From: Viola odorata
Taxonomy: Eukaryota; Streptophyta; Magnoliopsida; Malpighiales; Violaceae
Length of the DNA stretch: 64,000 bases
Direction: 5' to 3'
NCBI GenBank assembly: GCA_963691705.1
Contig: OY829542.1
Span: forward strand, 29,436,579 to 29,500,578
This document shows, piece by piece, positions 54,094 to 64,000 of this stretch; the stretch's first letter is position 1; every line of letters begins with the position of its first letter. Below the pieces are notes generated by a model. It saw only the letters and a program-made list of their open reading frames with translations, was not told where the DNA came from and did no database searches. The translations under genes were made by a program, and so were the position numbers.

Positions 54094-55526
54094 GGTTCTG
54101 TTGATTAATAAAATTAACCAATGCGGATGTGGTGGCTAACAAGATAAATAATTAAAGCAGATATCAAGGGCACGAAAGTAAAACACAATCAGAGGTAAGA
54201 CACTAAAGTACTGGCAAGGGCAACATAACAAGAAGAGATAGTGAATACGAAAATAGATTCTGATAGGACATGATCTTAGCAAGGGATATTCTCGGGTTAT
54301 TTCCAGGGTTAGTTAATCATCGGCTCAAGGATATTCCATCCTTATACCATAGACATGCTATAAGAACCAAGTTTTCACTCAAACCCCCTACTTACCTTCG
54401 TAGCTAGAAGCTACCCCCCATTTCGACATATGAGGTAGCCTTGACGTTTCACCATCCCCCTAGGCACGAATGTAGAGAGGCAATACTCAAAATGCCCATG
54501 AAGCGGAGGTAAGACATGTCTAGGGCACGATACCCCTCAGTTTTTCAAGCTCGTGGCAGCACCCTAATTGCTTGTTTGCCCTAGATTGGTGAAATCACAC
54601 TGTAGCAACTTCTCCGCTCTAGGTGTCTACTACTCTTAATGGCCTCACACCAATTATTACCATTAAGATGATAACAATCACAAAGAAACACTAGTAGTTG
54701 ATCATGCTCCTAACATTTCCAACTGAAAATAACAAGATAGCGGCAAACAATCGAATATAGCAATAAAGATGTATTAAACACGTTTAGGCCTCTTAACTAA
54801 TCCTTACAACCCTTGAAACACCCTTTGCTAAGACAAAGAAGTTTAGCTACTCATAAATAGATATGAATAGTAGATGGAAATAACAATTAACATAAAATCA
54901 AAAGATGATAAAGGAAAGTGCTTAGAATAAACCGATAGAGGATTCAATATACCAAAGGAGAAAAGCTTGCTCTTTTTACAAACCGATGACGCCCTCTCCA
55001 GAATGAAGAACAGATCCCAAAAATTAAGGTAAAACATAGAGTGATGTCTCAATGTCCCCCCCCCCCCTTACAAAAACCCTAAAACTAAGCTAAAATATCC
55101 TAACAACCCGCTAGGGGATAAAAACAGCAAAGGGGAGAAAATGACAGCACAAGGGAGGACACGCTCCTTAGGGAGGAATATTCTGGGATCTTTGGCACGC
55201 TTGACACCTTCTAGAAACGCATGGAATCCCATGGGAATCTTGAAATATTCTTCTCTTTGGCTTTCGATTAGGAACGGATGCAGAGGTATCGCGGGTAAGA
55301 GACTGCTCACTGATCTGGTTAGCGTCGAGGGCACGACGACACTCTGATCTTCTAGGCCTTGAAGCTTGAAATCCCAAGAATTCCTTCCAAAAATGCATCT
55401 TTTCGCTCATTTCCTCCTTTTGGCACTGATCTGCAATAAAGATGAAAACAGAGGTAATTTTGCAGAATCATGCCCAAGAAAAGGTCAAAAATAAGGAGAA
55501 AATCATGCTCAAGACACATGCTATCA
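53881..55526 (-). repeat. Element E2 3' LTR
   Basis: The plus strand starts TGATCGTCACTC and ends CATGCTATCA; in minus sense TGATAGCATG to GAGTGACGATCA. Length 1,646. It contains a run of 32 G at 54061-54092 and a C-run at 55056-55067. Blocks such as GGCAATACTCAAAATGCCCATG match the other Athila-type LTRs. Confidence 0.75.
54061..54092 (+). repeat. Homopolymer of 32 G
   Basis: Uninterrupted G run between GCGCGCC and AGGTTCTG in the E2 LTR. No other run of this length exists in the window. Confidence 0.9.
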
Positions 55527-55540
55527 AACAACCCCACACT
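55527..55540 (-). promoter_or_regulatory. Polypurine tract of E2
   Basis: In minus sense AGTGTGGGGTTGTT directly before the LTR. Confidence 0.65.
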
Positions 55541-57240
55541 ACTCGCCCTCGAGCATTGACAAAATTGAAAACCACCTTATGTTATGACATACATTCTCAA
55601 CCCCTTAATACATAAAATAGATAACTCATTAAACAAGTTGCGCCTAACCAAAACACACCCTTCCCTAGATAAGCACCTGCACCAGATTAATAGAATAACG
55701 ACCCTATCAATTAGACTTTCCCAGACCAAGCCTATTCACCAGCATGTTTGCACTCATGCTCACAACAAAATATGTGTTTAGGCTAATCACTAAAAAATAC
55801 AAATAACATAACACAAGGCAGAGTTTGCACATCAATCCGAGTACATAGTACACATGCGAGGGCAATCTAGTGATTAGAGAGGACTTTGCAAAAAGAAAAA
55901 GAAAAAGAGCAAGAAAAAGTAGGGGAGGGTGTGAAGGGAAAGAGAGAAAAGAGGGAAAATAAAATAGAAGTAAAAGAGGAAGGAAAAAAAAAAGAGAAAA
56001 GAAAAGGAAAGGAATGAGAAGAAAAATCTGGAGGTGGAGGATTCCTTGGCTAGAAGGAAAGCGAATCGGTGAGTAACCCGCTGGAAAGGGAATGAAGACG
56101 AAGGCTAGACGATGGCTTCGGCGTTCTTCTGAGGAGGAGATCTTCATCTGCGTCGAGGGCACGAACTGATTGCCTTTCATTACTTTCTATGCCTGCTCTG
56201 CTTTTATTTGAATTTTTTTTTTAGCTAATATGATAATTGTAGGCAGGAACGAATCTTTCTTCCTCAGCTCACTCTTTGAATTCTAGGAGTTGGAGCTGGT
56301 AATCTTTGAATATTTCTTTGAGCGATTGACTTTGAGCGATTGACTTTGAGGGCTTGATACTTGATTTTACTTCCCCACACTTAAGCTTTGTTGTGGTGAG
56401 GAAGTAATCTGGTGTTGTTGTCTTGCCCTCGGTCTCTGTCTTGCCCTTAATCTCTATTTTTCTCCCTACACTTATCTTCTTCAATGTCTAGCCCTTGCCA
56501 TTCGTAATGAAGAGTGTTACTCACCTGCCAAGGAAGGATCAAAGAAAAAGCTCAAGTGGTTAGAAGAGAGTATAAGGAGGGAATGGGTGTCGAGGGCGTG
56601 AAAAAGGAAAGAAAAATGGAGAAAGAAGGGAATACAGATAAAAATAAAAAGAAAAGAAAGAAAGAAAGAAAACAAAATGCAAAGTCTCTTCGTCATTTCG
56701 TTGCTTTCCCCCGTCTAATGGTGCCTATACCCAGAGATCTCATGAAGACCTAGCCAGTGCCTAGTCAAGCATTAAATCACACATGAATAAAACGGCATGA
56801 AACTTAATGTGCTCACAGGGTACTAATTGTGACTACTGGTGTCTAGGGCATGACTGGTCATAAGGGCAAGCAGGTCAAGATGTGTAAGGTCAGGCAAAGA
56901 TGCAATGAATGACAAGTTTCTTCTATGCATCAAAAGTCAAAAATGTATGTCCAATATAAGGGTTTTAAAATGGGGAAATGGCAAAAATTCCTAGCAAGGT
57001 CTACAAAATAAAATCCGAAAAACTTTTGAAATTCCACAAAACATGCAATCATGCAACAAGCGGAAAATTAAACATGCGAACAAACACACAAATAAATCCC
57101 TCCCCACACTGAGGCAACGCATTGTCCTCAATGCGAGAAGGGCACACAAAAGAGTTCAACACAAATTAAAGGAGTACAGTACAACGAAATTAAAGAAAAG
57201 CAATGAAAATGTTTTGAACCCTCCTTGAGGGCATGATAAA
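55541..57240 (-). other. E2 3' untranslated spacer
   Basis: No coding frame. Purine-rich tracts at 55895-56035 and 56580-56690, and the 12-13 base repeat TTGAGCGATTGACT twice at 56319-56347. Same layout as the E1 spacer. Confidence 0.55.
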
Positions 57241-57630
57241 TTGTTCGGGGGGGAGGGGGGATTAGGAAGGGGGAGATTTCGCCTCGCAACTTCAGCCGTC
57301 AAGGCCTGAAGCTCGGTGAGGATAGCTTGGAGTAACCACTCGACCGCGGGAGTCGGGAGAAAAGATGGACCAGAGGGGTTGCTTGCTGGAGTGGCATTGA
57401 GGGCACGATTGGAATCATTTTTTCATGGACACGAGGGACTGGACCAGCTCGGGGCCTCGAAAGATCAGGATAGTCAAAGTTGCCTTCGTACTTTGTGCCA
57501 AAAACCTTTTCTCCCGGGGGAGTGCTTCCTGCAAAGAAACTCAGAACACCCTGTGAGACACATAAATGGCCCATACCATCAAGGGTACGGGCGTCTAAAT
57601 CTTTAAAAGCAAGGGGCTCACTAAGGTCAA
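57241..57630 (-). pseudogene. E2 extra ORF, C-terminal part
   Basis: In minus sense from the solo LTR: DLDARTLDGMGHLCVSQGVL, GEKVFGTKYEGNFDYPDLSR, continuing to EWLLQAILTEL near 57310. It matches the C-terminus of the E1 ORF (DGMG/NGMG, VF--K/NGG-FEWPDL). It is separated from its N-terminal part by the solo LTR. Confidence 0.65.
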
Positions 57631-59076
57631 TGATCGGTTATCGAAGCCGTCAAAAATAATAATAAAAATGTGCAGTCAAGTGCACAATAAATTGTGTATA
57701 GTGGCAACAGGGTCGAACACAGGGACTAAGGGTAGACGCTGACTTTCGTGTGTGACTAGGGCAAACAGACTGAAACAGTGACAAAAAGAGGGGTTTTGAG
57801 AGTGTTGGTTAATCTAATATAAACTAAGAAAGTAATAACAAATAGTAATAAAGCAAGTGAGAAATCAATAGAGAGAGGAGTTCCCAGTAGGAATCTATCT
57901 CGGTCAGCTTTCAAGGTCAGCCGGTCATTGGTGCAATGATCTTCTAGCCCTCGCTGATAGATGCGCTATAGGGACCAGGTATGTTTAGGTCCCCTGCTTC
58001 TTTTAATACGAGAAACTACTCCATGGTACGTTTATGGAGTAGTCTTGACACTTTGCCGTCCCCCAAGGTACATTTATGGGGGCAATACTCAAAGGCCCAT
58101 GAAGATGAAGGAAGACGCGTCCAGGGCGAGACACTCAGTACGTTCGAGGCTCTACCCTAATTACTTAACCCAATCAGATGGGACCAGTGACCTGATGACT
58201 CTAATTGGTCGTCTACTTTACCCTGCAGCTTTGCGTTAGTTATAACAATAGAGATGACGTTAATCGTCTAGGGCTAGCAGCTAGTTGTCCAGACTAGAAA
58301 CAGTCCTAGTAGAATTGACAAGAAAATGTTAAGTAAATAAATATAAACCAGTGATATATTGACTTCAATTCGACCTCACGACTTTCCTAAGCAACCTTTG
58401 ATGATCCTACCAAGAACAAGGGATTTAGCTACTCATGCTCAAAGTAAAATAAACAAAATAAATAAAAAGAGATTGCATAAAAGAGGGAGAAGAAACACTG
58501 CAAAAGTGCAGCTTAATACCGGCCGGAGCTAAAGCTCCGGTTTATTACAAAATGGGAAAAAGTCTTAATCGTCGCCCAAAAGAGGAGGAGAGGAAGAAGA
58601 GATGAAAGGATGGGAGAAACCCTAGAAGGACCACGTCCCCAAAAAGTGGTGGAAGAAGTTCTGAAACCCTAATTAACAAAAATTATTTATAGGAAATAGA
58701 AAATAGAAATCCTAACTCTAATAGGAGTAATTTCCTAAAATATACAAATAAAGTCCTAAGTCTAATAGAACTAGGAATGGAAATATATCTTCTGCTGAGC
58801 TGGGGGAATCATGGGAGTAAAGGACTGAATCCACTGAATTTCTTCATTTAAAAGTTTCCTTTTTCTGCTCGCACTCTACTACCACAGCGAACACGCAGCT
58901 GCTAGGCCTAGCTGCTCGATTCCATCCAAAATCTAGTAAATAATGCATCTTTCTGGGATTTCCTCTCCAAAAGCCTAAATCTGCAATAAGTAAAGAAATA
59001 GTGGCTAATCAGTAGCATCAAGATCCAAAAAGGGCTAGGAAAGGAAGGGAAAATGCTCACAAAATGCATCATATCA
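57631..59076 (-). repeat. Solo LTR of an Athila-type element with target duplication
   Basis: The plus strand starts TGATCGGTTATCG and ends GCATCATATCA, flanked by GTCAA on both sides (57626-57630 and 59077-59081). Coding sequence of the E2 ORF is colinear across it. It is of the same family as the fragment at 9691-10880 and the E1 LTR. The hairpin CCGGAGCTAAAGCTCCGG is at 58524-58541. Confidence 0.9.
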
Positions 59077-60669
59077 GTCAACTAAATTCAAATCTACATA
59101 TACAAATTCATAGCAAGCAATGTTATGAGAGAACCTAAAATGGGACTACGAGAACTTTTCTGAACATGAATAATGGCTGAAGCAATCCAAAATCCTAGAT
59201 TCACCCTACGTTTATGCTTCATGCACCACAATAAAAATAGTTCTTGCAATGATAACTGACCCGACGAATTAAATCTAGCTGCAAAGGTGAGGGCAAGAAA
59301 GCAAAGCAAGATTCTTAGGGCAGGATCAGTAAGTTCATGGGCTTTGGAGGATTTTGGGTTAAATTCAGCACTATGATTATTGGTCAACTAAAAGAAAAGC
59401 CACATCAGCATCAAAGATAGTAGGGATTACAGTCAAAGCATATTTATAAGCACTAGACTTTAGTTCATCAGGCTTGACAAAGTTAAGCATGCAATTGAAT
59501 TCATTTAGGGAAAGTTTGGACCATCGGTTTGTCAACCGAAAGTTAATGTCATCAGGCGAAGATAGATTAGGTCCAAACTTTCCTTTCACCTTATACTGCT
59601 CAGATGCAACCCAGAAAGTGGTGAAGAACTCAAGTGAGAGCTCAACAAAGGTTGGGTGTTCTAAAAAGAACAGTGGTTCCCAACCAATGTTCCCTACTAG
59701 CTCTCAGACTCGAGTTTCGAGTCCCACTTTTCTAAAAAAATCTAAATCCAGGCGTGCGCATAGGCTAATGCCTTTGGAGTTCAGAGAGTGCAATTTATCA
59801 ATTGAAGGTTTATCATGGAAAGCTAACCAGGTATGGGGACTAGAAAGGTCAGAAATCACCTGGACTGAAGTGGATCGAGGGGTCGAAGTAGGGACTTGTG
59901 TCGTGTCTTCGATAGCTGAATTGTCATCCTGCCCTTGACGGGCCTTCTTCGAAGTCGTGGGCTTACCCTTGCCCTTGACGGAGGATGAGAGCTTCCTTTT
60001 TCTGTCCACCGGCGTTTTTGGTTCTGCCGGTAGCTCCGCTTTGGCTGGAGCTTTAGACTTTCCTTTTTGCAACACCTTCTTCGCTGTGGTCCCCTTTTCT
60101 TTCACTTTCTCCTCAGCTTCCGCTATTTCAGCCGCTTCTCGCTCTAAATCCTCCTCTTCCTCATCGGTAGCATTATTCTCACCTGATCCCTCCTTGCCGG
60201 TGGCGGTTTCTTCCTCTACTTCCATCTCAGCTGACTACTCAACCTCCTAATGGTCTGACTCTGAGGCTAAAAATTCATTTATAGCGGCCTCCACCGGGAG
60301 CTTCCTAGCGGCAGCTGGCGAAGGCTTTTTAGGTTTGGGCTTGGTCTTGGGCTTTCCGCTAGCAGATGCGGACCCAGGTGGCAGTCTCACCACTCAGCCG
60401 GATCTGGTCATGGTTGACGTTGGCGGTATTGAGCCGGTGATCTCGATGTCGTCTTCGACGGGAGTAAACTCCGCAACCCGCGAGTCGAAGGGGGGCAAAG
60501 TGTTTGGGGGTTGTGGAATGGCAAAGTCTGGGTTGATATTTGAGGGAGGAGTTGATGTATGGAAAGATCCAAGTGAGGAGTGAGATTGAGAAGCGTCGGA
60601 GCTATCAGGTTCGTCGACTTGATGTGGTCCTGCCGCGAGTTTATGGGCAACTTGCTTGACTCTCGGCAT
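59077..60669 (-). pseudogene. E2 extra ORF, N-terminal and central part
   Basis: Start ATG at 60669 (MPRVKQVAHKL, then a Ser/Pro/Asp-rich stretch). A frame change leads to acidic and Lys-rich segments (NNATDEEEEDLEREAAEIAE, KEKGTTAKKVLQKGKSKAP, LSSSVKGKGKPTTSKKARQG), then VISDLSSPHTWLAFHDKPSI and DKLHSLNSKG (59830-59760), then after another change NIGWEPLFFLEHPTF, KGKFGPNLSSPDDINFRLTN and ELTDPALRILLCFLALTFAA. Basic/acidic low-complexity N-terminus and conserved core as in E1. Resembles the Athila extra ORF; function unknown. Several frame breaks. Confidence 0.65.
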
Positions 60670-61199
60670 TGGAAAAAAACAATAGATGTGACTGGGGTTG
60701 ATGGGGATGGAGGTAGCGCGTTTGTGTGGGAGAGAGATAGTGATAATTGGGGGGAGATGAAAGACAAAGGAGGAGCGTAGCGTGTGAGAGAGAAGGTTGT
60801 TGACGTCTGACACAAATGGCGCAACCTTTATTAATTAGGGCTTATTTTTTATCTGTTGGTGTTGACGTGGCGCCTTGGGTTTAGAGGAGTAACTGGCCTT
60901 AGCGTATCCCAACCACCTAAAAAGTACCTTTTAAAATTTAAAAAGGAGGTAGTTAGAATAGATGAGGACAAAAAGAGAGAATAAAGGAGTTAATATTAAT
61001 ATTAGAGAATAAAATCAACTTGGAAAGGGAAAGGACAGAGATTAAGGGAGATAAAGAGGGAATAAAATATACGGGAATAAAATAATAAAAAGGAAATCTA
61101 CTTAAATCAAGGAAATAAAAATAAAATCAGTAAAAATCAAAAGATATGAAAAAGATAAGGGAAGGAAGAAAAAAAGGATAGGACAGCATATGAGATGCC
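60670..61199 (-). other. E2 spacer between integrase and extra ORF
   Basis: AT- and purine-rich on the plus strand with AAAAGGAAAT/GGGAATAAAAT words. No coding frame. Confidence 0.5.
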
Positions 61200-62282
61200 T
61201 CCAGTGCGGCCTGTTTAATCGTCGGGGCCTCGATGTGTGCTGACGGTCTAGGGCTCGATAGGTGGAGGAACCACCATTATTTCTTAGACTGTCGAGGGCT
61301 TGAATCCTTTATAGAAGGGATTCAACCTGTGGCCGTTTACTTTGAAAATTATTCCTGTGTTCAGATTTTGGATCTCAATTGCACCATGATCAAAAATCGT
61401 CGTGACCACGAAGGGTCTCGTCCATTTGAACTAAAGTTTTTCTGCAAAAAGACACAAACGTGAGTTGTATAATAACACTTTTTGTCCAACAGAGAAAGAT
61501 TTAGGTAGAAGTTGCTTATCATGATAGGCCTTTGTCTTGCCCTTGTAAAGTAGAGCATTTTCATAGGCATCATCTCTCAATTCTTCTAGTTCCTGAATCT
61601 GCAAGCGGCGGTGCTGACCGGCATGCTCAAGATCCATGTTGACCTTGCGGATGGCCCAGAATGCTTTGTGTTCTATCTCTACTAGAAGATGACATGGTTT
61701 TCCGTATACAAGTCTGTAGGGTGTCATGCCAATCGGGGTGTTGAAAGTCGTTCGATAGGCCCATAGGGCATCATCAAGCTTAAAACTCCAATCCTTTCGA
61801 GATTGGTTGACCGTCTTTTCTAACATGGACTTGATTTCAAGGTTGGACACCTCAGCTTGGCCATTTGTTTGAGGGTGATAAGTTATGGAGGTTTGATGAT
61901 GGACTCCGTACTTGTTAAGAAGGGATGATACCACTCGGTTGTAAAAATAAGTGCCACGATCACTAATTAGGGCACGAGATGTACCAAATCTATTAAAGAT
62001 ATGGGTGCGTAGGAAGTTTACTACCACCTTAGAGTCATCGGTTCGGGTTGGCTTGGCTTCAATCCACTTGGAAATATAATCTACGGCCAAAAGAATGTAG
62101 ATGTTGCCAAAGGAATTTCGAAAGGGGCCCATGAAGTCAATACCCCAAATGTCAAAGATTTCCCAAGGAATGATGTTTGTGAGGGGCGTCTGGTTTCTGG
62201 CTCCTATATTCCCAGTGACTTGGCATCGGGGGCATGAAGCACAAAATAGATAATTGTCCTTGAAGATGGATGTCCAGTAAAG
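61200..62282 (-). pseudogene. E2 integrase, C-terminal three quarters
   Basis: Open minus frame from the LTR junction: zinc finger end [20 protein letters not shown], core [60 protein letters not shown] (catalytic D, D, E), [20 protein letters not shown] and the C-terminal [17 protein letters not shown] ending at 61431. Beyond it FKVNGHRLNPFYKGF lies near 61330. Apart from the inserted LTR this domain is the best preserved Athila-type reading frame here. The first part of the frame (62564-62283) is inserted LTR sequence, not integrase. Confidence 0.85.
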
Positions 62283-62964
62283 TGATACGAGCTCGAGTGC
62301 TCTACCTCGTATCCGCAACAAGGCTTCACAGGATGGCCGAGCCAACCATGAGGAAGCACGTGCGGGGCCGTGCCAGACCCTCGCATCCCATGAGGAACTT
62401 CGCGCGAGGTCGTGCGCCAACCCTAACGCCCGCCTTGGCCCATGCGCTAGCCATCCGAGGTCTTGCGTTAGTTCTCTAAGACCAAGCCAAGCCTGCCTCT
62501 CCAAACCCGCGGCTAAGGCCTTAAGTGAGGGGTAGTGTAGGGTTTTCCATGTAATAAGTCCCAAGCTATAAATAGAAGGAGATAGCCTCTTTTATAGCTT
62601 GTCTTTGATTTAATTATGAGTTTATCTCTTTTTAAGACCAATTAGTTGGCTTTGCCCTAGGATTCTTAAAACTGGTTTCAATTTAAGCAATTAACACCTT
62701 TTGGCTTGATCATTGTGATCAATTAAGGGGAGGTTTCGATTGTTGATCCTTGTAAACACTTGTGTGCAAGTTTAATCTACTGTTTTCATAAATCCTCTTC
62801 GATTTCCTCCATCTATATTTTGTTGCCTTCAATACTCCCTAACATCCAAATATTCCGCACTTAATCCACCCTAAACGAGTTCATCATCCTCTCAACGAAG
62901 ACTAGATCCGAAGTTGTCCATTAATTCGGCCTCAATCCATCCAAAGGAGGGCTGAATGTTATCA
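62283..62964 (+). repeat. LTR inserted in E2 integrase, followed by part of its element
   Basis: Starts TGATACGAGCTCGAG and ends GAATGTTATCA, followed by a primer-binding site. TATA-like GCTATAAATAGAAGG at about 62563-62577. Related to the minus-strand fragment at 10885-11537. A GC-rich segment (62330-62520) precedes the promoter. Confidence 0.8.
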
Positions 62965-62981
62965 AGTGGTAGCGGAGCTCC
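62965..62981 (+). promoter_or_regulatory. Primer-binding site after the inserted LTR
   Basis: AGTGGTAGCGGAGCTCC directly after the LTR, again with TGGTAGCGGAGC. Confidence 0.7.
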
Positions 62982-63566
62982 AAATCGTCTTCTAGGTTGG
63001 TAAACTCCCTTCTCATGGCTGGAATCATCTTTTCCACCGTAGGTTTTCATTTTTGGCCGAATTTTTTCTGATTTTCACATTCGTTCCTCTCTTCGGTTCA
63101 AACTTCATTTCCTTGAGTTTCCACGGTTCAAACACCTTGATTCTTATTTTCTATGGTTTAAACATTGTTTTCTACCATAGGAATCACTCCCACTTCATTT
63201 GAAAAAATTTGGTGTTCTTTAGGAATTTTTATCTTTTAGCATGCTAATTTTTGGAAGAACACAATTGCTAAAATATTTTGTGTTTGTGTGCATCAAATTG
63301 GTGTTTATTTCATCTTGTTTAAGTGCAATTGCTGCTGAGGTTATTGGAGCTTCCTATGGTAGCCATGAGAGCCATGTGGACTTACTTGTTTTCTTGCTAA
63401 GTGCCGAAATTCTTGCTCCAACCTTAGCCGGCCACATCACCTCTTTTGTGAGCCTAGTATTTGAATCATTTATGAGACAAGCATTTCAGCTTGCTCACCA
63501 CACTTCTCACACACAAGGCCGACCCTAATTTGCTCTAAAGGCCGGCTTCTAAGACCTTTAGAGCAG
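62982..63566 (+). other. Leader fragment of the inserted element
   Basis: Non-coding leader, truncated before gag. A 95-codon frame at 63241-63528 has no recognisable motif and I do not count it as a gene. E2 integrase sequence resumes near 63567 and about 25 bases of E2 are missing at the junction, so a deletion accompanied the truncation. Confidence 0.55.
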
Positions 63567-64000
63567 TTTTCTTTGAAGCGAAGCGTCCCCCCTAAGTTGC
63601 TGAATAGCAAAATTTCAGGATCGATGGTAGTTTATCCATGGTCACGCAACGGCGAATGATCTGATCTGAGCAATATTTTCACAAATATGGGTTATCCCAA
63701 ATATAGTATTTGGATTGCCTCCTAATCCTGTTGCGTTTAGAGGGTGAAGCGTCTGCTGGGAACGAACCAGTAGCACAAAAATTGGCGATGTCAGAGAACC
63801 AAGGAAACTTGACGGCATGGGCAAGACACAAATGCTCATCTGGGAAGGTGTCTCTGATGGGTACAAGTGAATCATCTAGTTGGGTTGGAAGTCTACTCAA
63901 GTGGTTAGCCACGGAGTTTTCTAATCCCTTTTTATCTCTGATCGAGATGTCGAACTCTTGGAGTAACAAGATCCAGCGGATCAAACAGGGCTTTGTATCT
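63567..64000 (-). pseudogene. E2 RNase H end and integrase N-terminus
   Basis: In minus sense from the window edge: [31 protein letters not shown], an acidic spacer ([33 protein letters not shown]) and YYIWDNPYL before the integrase zinc finger. Matches E1 49700-49400. The upstream part is outside the window. Confidence 0.8.

Larger units (their letters stand above)
53881..63984 (-). mobile_element. Element E2: Athila-type retrotransposon, minus strand, 5' part outside
   Basis: 3' LTR (53881-55526), polypurine tract, spacer, extra ORF, spacer, integrase and part of the RNase H-integrase linker. The rest lies right of the window. It is inserted in E1 gag. It holds a solo LTR (57631-59076) in its extra ORF and an LTR fragment (62283-63566) in its integrase. 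Confidence 0.8.

Noticed and set aside
62283..62564. N-terminal extension of the E2 integrase frame ([14 protein letters not shown]...)
   Set aside because: This part is inserted LTR sequence in the opposite orientation; the join to integrase is accidental.
63241..63528. 95-codon plus-strand frame with hydrophobic segments
   Set aside because: It lies in the leader of a truncated LTR element, has no recognisable motif, and resembles chance frames elsewhere in the leader.

Overview
The window looks like nuclear DNA of a flowering plant, most probably a eudicot. It holds one host-type gene with plant introns (a plasma-membrane inositol transporter), a FAR1/MULE-type gene relic, two hAT-type elements with 8-bp target duplications, and at least ten Ty3/gypsy LTR retrotransposons or fragments. 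I see no rRNA, tRNA, CRISPR array or bacterial-style operon. Species cannot be told from the sequence.

Layout. 1-5494: 3' three quarters of a plus-strand Ty3/gypsy chromovirus-like element (A), apparently nested in the LTR of another one (X, 5495-7927). 7928-13434: a pile of minus-strand LTR fragments from three families, plus a decayed coiled-coil coding segment (11831-12406). 13435-17587: a gag-only LTR element (G) with both LTRs. 17588-18071: end of a related autonomous element.

18097-35891: an INT2/INT4-like inositol transporter in six recognisable exon pieces. It is split inside a coding exon by a complete minus-strand element (B, 18505-26096), carries an inverted-repeat element in one intron (26385-26799) and a young complete element (C, 27617-35356) in another. 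It also has at least two frame disruptions, so it is a pseudogene here unless an intact allele exists.

36965-38645 is a non-autonomous hAT element that carries two exons recognisable as ribonuclease H2 subunit B, and 38770-39368 is a second hAT-type element. 39401-41112 is a FAR1/MULE-type transposase-like pseudogene cut by an Athila-type element (D, plus strand). D is cut by a second Athila-type element (E1, minus), which is cut by a third (E2, minus). E1 holds a Ty3/gypsy LTR in its reverse transcriptase; E2 holds a perfect solo LTR with a 5-bp duplication and another LTR fragment in its integrase. The right third of the window is therefore a nest of retrotransposons at least four levels deep.

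The most notable points are: polyprotein C-termini encoded inside LTRs in all the chromovirus-like families; the RNase H2B exon capture by a hAT element; a small in-frame deletion that removes the protease active site of the otherwise young element C; a shared non-canonical primer-binding site; and a conserved hairpin directly after AATAAA in Athila-type LTRs. Boundaries come from terminal repeats and target duplications read by eye. Family names are by motif recognition, not database search.
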